DNA from: Sarocladium kiliense
Lineage: Eukaryota > Ascomycota > Sordariomycetes > Hypocreales > Sarocladiaceae
Direction: 5' to 3'
Assembly (NCBI GenBank): GCA_030734395.1
Contig: JAUZTG010000042.1
Location: 1,426,001 to 1,490,000, forward strand
Length of the DNA stretch: 64,000 nt
Position 1 is the first letter of the stretch. Every line of letters starts with the position of its first letter. The notes beneath the pieces were generated by a model. That model searched no databases. It saw nothing but the letters and a program-made list of their open reading frames with translations, and had not been told where the DNA came from. This document shows positions 10,858 to 22,100 of this stretch, piece by piece. The position numbers were made by a program, and so were the translations under genes.

Positions 10858-13800
10858 ATGGTTGTCTTTGACGGCCACGAGTACCTCACCGAGGAGGAGA
10901 AGCGTCTCAAGGAGGATAGGGAACGCTCAAAGTACTGGAAGAAATGGGGTCCTTACGTTGCTGAGCGTCAATGGGCGACAGGTGGGCTGTCCTTGAGCAT
11001 GTGAAGATCGACATGCACCAGACACTGACTGCCATTAATCGTTCTAGTGCGTGAGGATTACAGCCACGATGGTGATGCCTGGAGCCGTAAGTCACAATTA
11101 CCTCATTTACTACCTCAATTGCTATTGGACAGACCGCTGACCATCTCTGGTGCAGATTTCCCTCACGAACATGCCCGCTCGAGAGCTTTCCGTTGGGGTG
11201 AGGACGGTATTGCAGGTGTCTCGGATACCCATGGCCTCCAAAACATTGGCTTCAGTTTCTGGAACGAGGAAGAGTACGAAATGGTCCTCAATGTTGTGTG
11301 TTCACGTGCTGATGAGCCTCAGTGACTTCCTGAAGGAGCGTCTTTTCGGTCTATCGAACCCCCAGGGCAACCATGGCGAGAGTGTCAAGGAAGCTCACTT
11401 CCATTTGGACAACACCCCTGTAAGCTCTGGCCCGGTGACTCCAATCATAACATACAATTACTGACATTATTTTTACTACAGACCGTACGTTGACCGATCG
11501 ATGCCCGATAAGGAGCCCCGCTGACCACGAGACTAATAGCACTCCTACATGAAATTCCTCTACAAATACCCGCAGAAGAAGTTCCCCTATGAGGACCTGA
11601 TTAAAGAGAACGCCAGAAGGACGCGAGAGGACCCCGAGTACCAGATCCTGGACACCGGTGCCTTCGACGAGAACCGATACTGGGACATCTACATTGAGAC
11701 GGCCAAGGAGTCAGATGATCCAGATGAGCTTCTTTTCCGGGTCACTGCTTGGAACAGGGGCCCGGACCCCGCGCCCCTCCACATCATCCCTCAAGTGTGG
11801 TTCCGCAACACCTGGAGCTGGGGTCACGAGCCCGCGGATCGCAAGCCCTGCATTTCGAAGCAAGACGATGTGATTGCCAAGACCGAGCACTATACCCTCG
11901 GCGATCGCTACGTCCTTCTTTCTCCCTCTCCAGGCGTAGGCTCCAGCGGCGACGATGTTATGCCAGAGCTGCTTTTCACTGAGAACGAGACCAACTTCGA
12001 GGAGCTGTATGAGCAGAAGAACGAGCAGCCTTACGTCAAGGATGGCTTCCATAAGTATATTGTCAACAGCAAGAAGACAGCCGTGAACCCAGCTCACAAA
12101 GGAACCAAGTGTGCTGCTTGGTTCAACTTCAACGAGGACGGTGGCGTCGGTCCAGGAGAGTGCGCCGGTATGCTTGCATGCCCTTCCTCCTTCCAGATTG
12201 ATCGCTGACACATTAGCAGTTGTGCGTTTCCGATTCTCGAAGAAAGCACAAACATACCTCGACGAAGAAGAATTCGATGACGTTATCGAGCGACGCAGGG
12301 AAGAGGCCGACGAGTTCTACTACCGCATCAGCCCTCTGCCGATGACCGACGACTTGCGAAACATCCAGCGCCAGGCATTTTCGGGCATGATGTGGACAAA
12401 GCAACACTATCATTTCATCTGGGACCAGTGGGCTAAGGGTGATCCGAACATGCCACCGCCACCTCCGGACAGGATGGGCGTTCGGAACTCACAGTGGAAG
12501 CACCGTACGTATTCAAGGGATAATAAGGTGCATGGCCCAACCACTAACCATAAGAACAGTCCATTGTGACGACATCCTTTCAATGCCGGACTCATGGGAG
12601 TACCCATTCTTCGCAGCTTGGGACAGCGCTTTCCACTGTATTCCCCTCGCTATGATTGATCCCGACTTCGCGAAGAAGCAGCTCGATCTCTTTACCCGCG
12701 AGTGGTACTGTCATCCGAACGGACAGCTTCCTGCGTAGGTCTCTAAGGAATCCCCTTGCTATAGCAGAAAAGCTGACCACAATAGGTATGAATGGAACTT
12801 CGGCGATGTGAACCCGCCGGTGCACGCATGGGCGACGTTCCGAACCTTCAAGATCGAGCGCAAGATGTACGGCCGCCAGGACCTCGACTTCCTCGAGCGC
12901 GTTTTCCAAAAGCTACTACTCAACTTCACATGGTGGGTGAACCGCAAGGATGCTGACGGCAAGAATGTCTTTGAGGGAGGGTTCCTGGGTCTAGACAACA
13001 TCGGTCTGTTCAACAGATCTGAGCCCTTACCGACTGGCGGTGTTCTTGAACAGGCCGACAGTACCGGATGGATGGCTTTCTACTGTCTTTGCATGTTGAA
13101 CATCTCGCTGGAGTTGGCGAAGCATCGCCGGACGTACGAAGATATCGCGTCCAAGTTCTTCGAGCATTTCATCTTCATCAGTGACGCTATGACCTTTAGA
13201 ACGGGTCAAAAAGAAGAGCAGTCCCTCTGGAACGAGCAGGACGGTTTCTATTACGACGCCATCTCCTGGGGCGGCCCATGGATCCAGCAGCTGCCTGTGC
13301 GGTCACTGGTCGGCCTGATTCCACTCTACGCTACGGCAACTCTTGAGCCAGAGCTCATCAACAAACTTCCTAGCTTCAAGAAGCGTGTGGACTGGTTCAT
13401 CGAGAACCGATGCGATCTTGCGGAGAGGAACATGGCGAGCATCCGCCGAAGAGGCAAGGGTGATCGAATCCTCCTCTCCATCGTTAGCAAGGACAGACTT
13501 GAGAAAATCCTCAAGCGCATGCTCGACGAAGACGAATTCTTCAGTGACCACGGCATCCGCTCTCTGTCCAAATTCCATCAGAAGAATCCCTTCTCAATGG
13601 ATGTAAATGGCCAGAGGTTCACTGTCGGGTATGTTTCTGGAGATTCTGATAGCGGCCTCTTCGGTGGCAACAGCAACTGGAGAGGACCAATCTGGCTCTG
13701 TGTCAACTTCCTTCTCGTTGAATCCCTTCAACGCTTCTATCTGTTCTACGGCCCGGAGTTCCAAGTCGAATGCCCTACCGGTAGCGGCGACTATATGCAT

Positions 13801-14444
13801 CTGGGCAAGGTTGCTGAGGAGATCCAGCATCGTTTGCAGCACCTGTTTGCGCGAACGGACGACGGAAGAAGGAGCATCAACAACGGCGACGATCGCCTTG
13901 ATTTCGATGAGTTCTGGAAGGATCACATGTGGTTCCACGAGTTCTTCGACGGCGATTCTGGTCGTGGTCTGGGTGCCACACACCAGTGTGGCTGGACTGG
14001 CCTCATCGCACGAATGATCCACGATACGGGGTAAGTACCTTTCAGAAACAGAAAAGAAGACCAGTGTGCTAACAATTCTATAGCGTCAACTGCCGATTGC
14101 CACAGACCCCACGCACGCCGTCCGTCGGCATGGCCCATTACTTTGACGACATCTTCCAACGGACCGTCGGCGGGGTCCCGCACACTAATGGCATGCCCCG
14201 TATTCGCCGCTCGTCAACGGCGCGGTCCATCGGCGCCCGAAGTGACTTTGACGCCTCCGTCAACGGTCACGATGATGATGCTCACTCCACTACGGCATCT
14301 GTCTTCCCAGACGGCCCGGAGCGTACCAAGGAGAAGGAAGAGGCCGACACCCACATGCACCAGTACGTCAGTGACCAGCTTGAGAGGTATAAGAGTGACC
14401 AGCATAGCAGTCACTTGGCGAATGCCGAAGAGTTCGAGGCTTGA
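10858..14444 (+). CDS. GH63-like glucosidase (cytosolic)
   Basis: Glycoside hydrolase of the MGS/GH63-like group shared by bacteria and filamentous fungi. It lacks a signal peptide, so it is not the ER glucosidase I. Exons 10858-10981, 11048-11086, 11156-11273, 11323-11419, 11482-11484, 11540-12167, 12220-12504, 12560-12734, 12786-14030 and 14084-14444 give 1024 residues. Family landmarks include KKWGPYVAERQWATVREDYS, HARSRAFRWGEDG, DDFLKERLFGL, NTPTHSYMKFLYKYPQ, PQVWFRNTWSWG, EYPFFAAWDSAFHCIPLAM and NSNWRGPIWLCVNFLL. The C-terminal 120 residues are charged and low-complexity, beyond the catalytic part. The exon 11482-11484 is only three bases (ACC, Thr). Without it the frame is kept but the Thr between TP and HS is lost. 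Substrate is unknown; alpha-glucosides are likely from the family. Confidence 0.88.
11482..11484 (+). other. Candidate 3-nt micro-exon
   Basis: ACC is flanked by an intron ending CTACAG at 11481 (62 nt, with a TACTGAC branch-like site) and one starting GTACGT at 11485 (55 nt, with GCTGAC). It supplies the Thr that family members have between Pro and His. Confidence 0.6.
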
Positions 14445-17400
14445 TAATGTGCATGTCTCACTGCCTGGCCCTCGGAGCCCCTCCGCAAGAGCTATGTGTG
14501 GAGATCCGGCGTTATGATCTGGCGATACATGATAGACCGACACAAGACAAAGCGAAGACAAGACAAGACAGGAGGGGAGTGAAAAGTAGCTGATAAACAC
14601 AGATTTGCTTAATAGACGGGCGTTTGGTAGCGGAACACAAATCGATCTCGTACAAACTAGTTTTGATAGGACGAACATCCAACCTCAAAGCATCATCGAC
14701 CCAGATCTTAAATTGATCAACGGGACGGCGTCAAGCAATGTAAGGGTCGACCGAATGGAGAGCCCGTCGAACGGCAGATCTGAGACGTGACGTCGGCAGA
14801 GAGCTGCCGCTCCAGCTAGTCGGGCTTCGGGGTCTTGGATCACAGTCAACATCCACACCCTCTTGGTCTGAATAGGGGCCATGAGCCGGTCCTAAGTGAG
14901 ACAGTGCTGATCCACCGAGTAATGGTGGTTGAGGCTAGAGGAGGAGGTTGAACGGGATCGACATTTCTCACAATGCGATTTATGACGGGCTCAACATTGC
15001 GGTTGAAGGGAAGTTGCGCCGAATCATTGTCAGAATGTTTGAGCTCTTTTTTTTTTTTTTTTTTTTTGGACTTTTGGTCAGGGGTGTGAAGGGCTTTCCT
15101 TCGGCCCTGGACCATGTTCACTGGGTTCGTATCCCCCTTGGGAGAAAATGACTTAGAATGAAAAAGGGCTCCGATAACCCGGCACAATGGTCAAAGAGGC
15201 TGCAGTAGCTCCATGACGGCTCATCCAGGGGGCTGGGTCCGAGCTGGTGGTGCTGTTGGGATCATGGATGATTGGGCTTCGGGGCGGCTGGTTGGCGAAC
15301 TCAACCTATGACGATCCTTGAAAATTCTGACCGGTCTCCTGTTTTATTTCCTTCTTCCTCAATTCAAAGAATGAATCCAGAATCGGATTACCTGAAGGAA
15401 GGGAAGTGTTTTCCTGGTCGCGATCCTTGCATTTGGCCGACCATTCTTTGCTTCTTTGCTTGCCTGTTGTCTTACCCATATACCCACCCCCTTTCGGCTT
15501 GGGCTGAGCGGCTATGTTGAGTAAGTGATGACGAGCACGCCTAAAGAATGAATGTGGTCAATTGATCGTGAGAAATGAGGAAACAACTTCTTCCCTTCCT
15601 CCCATGGTTGATCGACTGGCTTTGTTGTCCGAACATTTGCGGGTTCGTGTGGCCGCAGTCTGGAATGCAGCCGCATCTCCGTCCCGCCGGCTCAGCAGCT
15701 TTGCGTCTCTGTCATCCGACACACACGCGCACAAATGTTGGGGTTGTTACTGATCACCTTTCGGCACAGCTGATTACCACATCCTGGGGCATCAGGCGAA
15801 TGCAAAGGTGATGCGTGCATGCAGCATGCCTGCATCCTGGCTCCTACCACCTTAGTCATGGTCCCCAACACCATTTTCCCCCTCCCCCTTTCTCTCCTTT
15901 TTGAAGTTTCTCTAAATTTCTCTTACAAACGTATCACCTATCAATAGGCCTTTCCTTTTCCAAAATCGAGAGCCTGGGCCTTTGTATCATGGCAGCTATC
16001 AATAGCCGGGACCTGAAGTGTGCGATCGAGAAAAGCGAACCCACCCCCTGATCTACAGTCTCCAAAACCAATGCAACGAACCGCCCGCCCCCCTGCCAGC
16101 ATGAAGGTGTGTCATCGCTCGACGAAACAAACTCACTCATAATAAAGAAAGATGAGACGATAGTGAAGAAAAGTAAAAATAACATGAAATGAGCAAGCTG
16201 CGGAAAGTAGGGCGACAGGGAAACCCATCATCCGATGCATTTACCATGCAAGGATCTACCCAAGTGTACCTGATCGCTCCCAACAGCGAGCTAATCTGAT
16301 CAACAACCCCCCCTGGTCATGATAACTTGTGACAGGTCATCTACAGAGCGCGCATGCCATGTCCTTCAGCTTCACTCGCTTCACATTGACTTTGTGATCC
16401 TTCGGGAGAGTACCACACCCTCTCTCTACCTAAACGTTGGGCTCCGCTTCATCCCTCCCGCTCCTCCAACAGCCGTGCCAGCATCTTCCTCTCCCTTCCG
16501 CTTCCCGCTGCTCGTGGGCCTCATTCAGCTTCTTTTTCCCGTCCTTGTGCATCAGCTAGGCAGGTAAGACCCCTTTCGTCTCGGATGAGCCATCCGTTTC
16601 GGCCCGCTATGATCGTCCAACTACTCACTTTCGCCTGTTTCTTGCGTCACCTTGCGGAATGTTCAGCCTCAGCTGACCCTCGGGGCTCCTCCGGCTCGGC
16701 GTCCATCAAACGGCTCCGTAAGCGATCTCGTAACATGTCTCTCCTTGTTGACAGTAGGATCCCCTCTATCGGGCTTGTCAGGTCTCTGGTGCTTAGTACG
16801 GCTGCCTGGAATTCCTCCGCATTTTGTGCCCTTCATCAGGCCATCCTCAATTGCCAGTGTGCTGATAGTCAAGTGTTGGGGAGGAAAATATTGGCATCTG
16901 AGTTTGAATAGTTGGAATTGCTTCGCTTCTCTATTTCCCCGCTATCGCGTACAATGTCTCGGCCGCTGTGTAGCTGTCCATCCCCGTCTTACAAAGTTAC
17001 TAGTAGTACTACTGATACAAACATACAGTCTAATAATGAATCACCCCCAAAAAAAAAAAATAACTGAAGTCCTCGCGGGGGTATCGCTTCTCCCTTGTCC
17101 CGTCTCTTGTCGCCAGTTTTGTGTTGCCTTCAACCGAGTCCAGCCCAGCGCCTAAGTATGGCTTTTCCGTCTCTTTCTTTGGTACAAGCGGTTGAATGAA
17201 ATGAAACACAGCAGAGGTGCAAAACGTAGTACATCCAAACGTAAATGACGCGACACCCGAAAATTCAGACAAAAAGCAAAACCGTGCCCGGCGCAGGCAA
17301 GGGCGGAGCAAACCGAAACCCAGTGTGGGGGGCGTCGCGACAAGGAGAAAAAGCAATGCTGAGAAGTGTCGCAAGAAATCATGAACCCCCAAGTCTATAT

Positions 17401-18074
17401 GCGTGATAAAAGCAGCGGCGAGAGGCAAAGGTGTACAGCGGTGCCGAGTACCCGCGATCGAGAACCAAGAAGGTGGAAGGAACCGAAGACCGCACTGTGA
17501 TTCGGAGTGATGGCTTGAGCCTCAGGGAATTTGCTTGTCCCATACCAAGGGAGGCATTTGCCATCTGAAACAAGTGTCGCGGTGGTGCGAGTGCCCTTGC
17601 ATTCCGGGGGCTAGACGCGTCGATCTTGGTAGTGCCACCTTCGTTCCGTGGAGAAAGTGATAAGTGACAGGTCCAAAGTAGTTGTTGAACATCCGAAATT
17701 CAAATCATGAGAATAAGAAGAAAAAACCAGGCTCCGGGTGAGCCGCGCGTGAGTCCGTCTATAGTTGAACGCCTTGCCAATGATATCTTCGAAAAGTCGA
17801 GCCAAAGAGAAAATGATGAAACAGTGAAGCCGGCCGAAGAAGTAGACCTGCCAGTCTGGCCAGGACCAACGGGTGCTGGAGTGACGTGGCGAAGCCAGAG
17901 TAGATGATTATAAGTGATATGGCGAAATATTAGGTTGGGCCGGATAGTTGGGCAACCATGGTCAGGAGTGGCGCCTGAAGTGCGCAAATTGACCAGGTGG
18001 TCTTCAGGTTGCAATGCTCGCCGAGGGCATGCTGCCTGAGATAAAGTCTGGGCTGTTGGTAATTGCAGCGCCGG
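14445..18074. other. Gene-poor region, left part
   Basis: No recognisable protein gene on either strand. It holds the 3' side of the GH63-like gene, an ACAAG-rich stretch near 14,540-14,570, a 21-base poly-T run at 15,047, and pyrimidine-rich plus-strand stretches near 15,880-15,960 and 16,430-16,560. The latter is followed by a GTAAGA donor-like site near 16,565. A noncoding transcript is possible but not shown. Confidence 0.4.
15047..15067 (+). repeat. Poly-T tract (21 bases)
   Basis: Twenty-one consecutive T. On the minus strand it reads as poly-A. No flanking target duplication was recognised, so a retroposon tail is not supported. Confidence 0.7.
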
Positions 18075-18122
18075 TCATGGTTGTGGGACGCATGGGAATG
18101 CGCTGAATCGCATCGTTTTCAT

Positions 18123-18218
18123 TCAACGGCGCTTCGGTCGTGGCGGAGGCTTCTGGATTCCAGTTGTGTCATAGGCACCACGGCCCATGTTGCATGGTTC
18201 GGGACACCGATCGATCAT
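18123..18218 (-). CDS. Candidate micropeptide ORF (31 residues) behind a spliced ATG-free leader
   Basis: Thirty-two codons including stop. The product starts MIDRCPEPC, contains MGRGAYDTTG and ends PPPRPKRR. It is small, basic at the end, with two Cys near the start and no signal peptide. Its ATG is the first one in the inferred minus-strand transcript: no ATG occurs on this strand from 19,171 to 18,417, and a GTGAGT-CTCTAG intron (18,253-18,416) removes the stretch that does contain ATGs. The start lies 34 bases after the splice junction and has G at -3. I do not recognise the peptide. It could also be the first upstream ORF of a longer regulatory transcript. Confidence 0.45.
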   Translation of the reverse strand: MIDRCPEPCNMGRGAYDTTGIQKPPPRPKRR

Positions 18219-18252
18219 TGCGACGGTATTGTGTAGATGATAAAGGAAATGT

Positions 18253-18416
18253 CTAGAGAAAGTAGTGTTAGGCCGGTGTTCTGAGCATAGTCACGGTGGT
18301 CTTGTAGCAATTTGCATGGATGACAAACACCATGCGCCAGGGCTTCAGGCTCTCAGTCGATTCTTTCCATGTGAACACGGCTGAGGAGAACCTATGAATA
18401 AGCAATTGTGACTCAC
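18253..18416 (-). other. Candidate intron in the leader of the micropeptide transcript
   Basis: Donor GTGAGT at 18,416 and acceptor TTTCTCTAG ending at 18,253, with CCTAACAC upstream of the acceptor as branch site. At 164 nt it is longer than coding introns in this window, which is common in leaders. Confidence 0.5.
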
Positions 18417-19100
18417 CAGAGAGGTCGTGGTACAACGTTGGACGTCCTCTAGTCGGCGAGGCAGGCTGAAAGGCGATCAGGATCCGATGTAACGGGTGGT
18501 AGGGGAAAGGCGCGGAGGCTGCCGAGTGGCGGTCAGATCGAGAGGGTTGCCAACAATGTTGTAATATTTGGAACGGAGCAAGCTGGTAGGCGATGCAGGT
18601 CGGGCTTGAGTCGAGATTGTATCGGCACCGGCGCGTGAAGGAAGGCGATTCGAAGAGTCGACCTCTACTGTATCGGAAAAAAACAGGATGTTGAGGAGCT
18701 GGTCTTGGACGGAAGCTCGGTTTCGCAGGACTGACAGGCGCCTCTGCTTAGAAGAACAGCTTGAGCTTTCAAGCTCTGGAATCCGAAAGCAAAAGAAAGA
18801 GTTGTCCGTAAAGGGATCTTGTTCGCCTTGCGATGGATGCAGGCGAGTGGGTCAGTGGTTGAGTGCTTGCAGCTTCTGGCAGAAGGAAGGCTGTAGGTTC
18901 CAAGGTGCCTGGTGAGATGAGATGTTGGAGGTAATAGAAGTGAGGGCGGATGCGAGTGCAAGACTTGATCGAAAAGGAATGGGAATAGTCAAAAGGACAA
19001 AAGGACGGAAGAGGAAAGGGAGAGGGAGTCAGGAGCTTTTGTACAAATGAGATCAGGGAGGAAGACGGGGGGAGTGAATAGAGAGAGATGTCCCTTTCCA
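18417..19100 (-). promoter_or_regulatory. Candidate 5' leader, ATG-free and CT-rich at its upstream end
   Basis: The minus strand has no ATG for at least 755 bases (18,417-19,171), whereas several would be expected by chance. The upstream end, around 18,960-19,100, is strongly pyrimidine-rich on this strand, like leaders of expressed genes here. The transcription start is not defined. Confidence 0.4.
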
Positions 19101-19171
19101 AGGCAAGGGGTCACCCACACGTCCCAAGCAGGCACAGGTACAAAAAGAAAGGCAAGGGCAGTAATCAGGCA

Positions 19172-22100
19172 CATGGGCAAAGAATGCGAAAGGAAAAACT
19201 TTCAACTATTTTCCCAGGACAAGGTACGAGTAGGCTGGGAAATTTCCCTGGGGGCCGCGCTCTGGGGGAGCTTCAATACCAGGGGGGTGGGGTGTCGAGA
19301 TAGGGGGTCAGGGGGTGCACTGAGGCGACGCATCGTGACGCGGATGAGGGTGGACCGTCTGTACGAAGTAGCCTGAAGCCTGGGCCCCCAGGATTAATAG
19401 AATGAGAGGGCGGCGCCGGAAGGACGCCGCGCCCAACAAGGCTTCCCTTCCGTATGAGCTCCATTGCTGGCTATACCCCCCCGGTACCTGGGCCTAAACC
19501 TCATGTGTGCAAGCTTCCAGGACCAGCAACGGGCGACGGGGGATGGGATGAGAGGAGCGGAACACGGAACAGGCCCTGCGGCCCAGGGGGACGGCTTCCA
19601 AAAGGCAAAGGTACCGTCGTGGCGAGGATCCCGTGCAAGGGTGACTTTTGGGCCGCTCTTCACAGTCGGTCGTGGCCCGTGGGATTGGGAGATGGGCGTT
19701 GGGGATGACGATGGTGCCTTCGAGTGTATGTCCTTGTTGGTTGCTTGGGTAGGGGGGGTGTCTCGAGGCCGCTACGTCGTGGACTAGTCGTACCTTATTC
19801 CTGTCCCTGAGCGCGAAAGTGAGCGTGGAGTCATTTCAAAAGTGATGGGCTTATTAAGGAAACCAGCTCCTCGGCTGCTGGGAGAAAAAGCGAAGAGCCA
19901 TGCGTGCTGGCCGTCCATTCACGGACATTGTTTCGCGCCCTGTCCTCTTATTGCTTCTCGCTTGCGCTTCACTCTCGTGCCAGCAAGCTGCGGTTGGCTG
20001 TGACAAGCCGTTCTCTCAATTCATGACCATGTTCCCACTTTACCCCCCTGAATCGGTCCAAATCGCTGGGACGGCCATGGCTGGGTGTCTGTCACAGGCA
20101 TGTCCTGGGTGTGCCGACAAGGCGTCTTCGCTCTCTTGCACTGTGCCAGGTGTGATGTCTGGCGCCCCCCGGAACATCCTCTCACATACGCGGCTGCGGT
20201 AAAGCCTCCACGCTCAGACACACGGCGCTCAACAGAGCCCAACTACCCAGCGTTTGTCTGTAGCTGTCTGACGCTCCCCTGTCTTCATAAGTCACTCAAC
20301 ACTGCCTCGTGTCTGACGGCTGGCCTCAAAGTGCAATTGTTCATGAATCAGTGCTTCAAGGGACGGCGGCTCGACAGGGGATTATCTTCCGGGCGGAGCG
20401 ACGATCCATCGCGTCCAACCATCCTGCTGGTAGTCTTGCAACGATCCAGGGCGGTCCTGGGCTGTCAACCGTTGTCAAGGTCCAGGACCACATATTACGA
20501 AAATTGAAGTCATGCTCAGCAACTCCCGGAAGAAGGTTGCAAGGCGACTGAGAGAACGAGATTCTTCCCGTACAATCTTCCGCGTTGCTGTGAGGTAACA
20601 TGAAATCGCTGCCAGCCGACAACGGCACGTATGATTTGCTCCCATGATATCAACACCATCACCAGTAGCCATCCTCTCAGGTGCTCACCTCGAAACCATC
20701 TCAAGGCTGCTCGCTTCTTGGCAGTGGCATGTCGTCGCAGACCCTGGTGGCCGCCGTCTGCATCACTCGGCTGAGAGCCAGTCAATCTATCGTTACCGTG
20801 TGGCTGGGTCATTCCCGCGCAGCAGGCAAAGCAGCCGATGCAAGGGTATGCATATTCAGGCACGGGGGTCTTATCGCCCAAATACACAGCTTTTGAATAG
20901 CACGTAATGGCTACGAGCTGCTCGTGGCGAATGTTGCCATCAGCCTGTTGATATCCCTATCAGCTCACGCGATTGTTTGGGGGTCATAGTCGGCAGGCAT
21001 AAGAAGCGTTGTCGAATCTGCCCAATGTCGATCAAGGTGGTCCACAAGCAAACGTCACTGGTTGTCCACAGCCATCCCTCGTCTTTAGGATCCCGATGGG
21101 ACGTGGGATGGCGTGCATAGCCAACCCGTCAGCTGAAGAAGTAGTCAGAGCTGCATACGGATTACGTGCGACCTCAAATTTCGATGTTGGCCCAGGAGGT
21201 ATTCTTAGAAGTTGTATGCGGGCGTAGACATCTGCACGATGACCCGTTTTCTTTCCGACGCGCCACAGCATTGTTTCTGTATGACTTGCGACACGAGAGA
21301 TGGCATCGTAGTTTTGGGCCATCTGACTGAACACAACCGGCAAAAATGGGTGATTCTGGTGAGAGCTTGTTCCCAGCTACTGCGACAGAGACTCTTTTAG
21401 GGCTCGGCCGCGATAATGACTCCCTCTTGCCAGATTCAGAGCTTCACTCTGCGCTATTTCCCCACCACAAGTAGTGCAATATATGTCGGTGGCTTGTTGA
21501 GGTAACTCCGGCATGTCCAGGCGTCACACCGGTGATGTGTTTGCAGGCGCAACGTGGGGGGCGTTGCTCGTCCATTCAAGCCGTGTGATAGTGTACGATA
21601 GTGAGGCTGAGGGCGAAAAAGCATATGACATGCTGCCATCAGCCACTTATCAACCGGTGCTGGCTGGTTCTGGTAATATTGGGCAAAAGTCGCAAGCTGA
21701 GCCAAATCGGCATGGCATGGCTGACCTAGCCTATGCTTGGTACACAGTATGTAGTCTCTGCATATGAGCACTCTTTCCCTTCGAACACCGACTGGCTATT
21801 GGTCAGTGACTGGTCCCATAGGTATGGCAGAGCAGAGAAGAACCAGGGGCTTGGAAAGATGAAACCCCAGAAGCAGGAGCGGCAAGCCTTGCCGAAGCAT
21901 GACTGGTTGAGTGAGAAGCTGTGCAGCCGTTCTCTATCAAATCACAGGTCGGCGTCGGCGTTTTGGCGCTTCGCTCTCCGGGTGCTGAGAGTCTCTCGAT
22001 GTGTCCATTGGGGACAGCCCAAGAAGCCGTGTGAACACCGCTCACAAACTGGCATCAAACGCAAATGGGGGGTTGGGGTAGCAAAGGCATCTCGGTGGCA

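Noticed and set aside
6190..14444. LPMO, GH72 and GH63-like genes as a carbohydrate-use cluster
   Set aside because: They act in different compartments (secreted, plasma membrane, cytosol) and share no visible promoter motif; adjacency alone is weak evidence.
15047..15067. Poly-T tract as a retroposon tail
   Set aside because: No target-site duplication or pol III promoter boxes were found next to it.
17030..17428. 132-codon minus-strand ORF in the gene-poor region
   Set aside because: The composition reflects pyrimidine-rich DNA (runs of Phe, Leu and Pro); no domain pattern.
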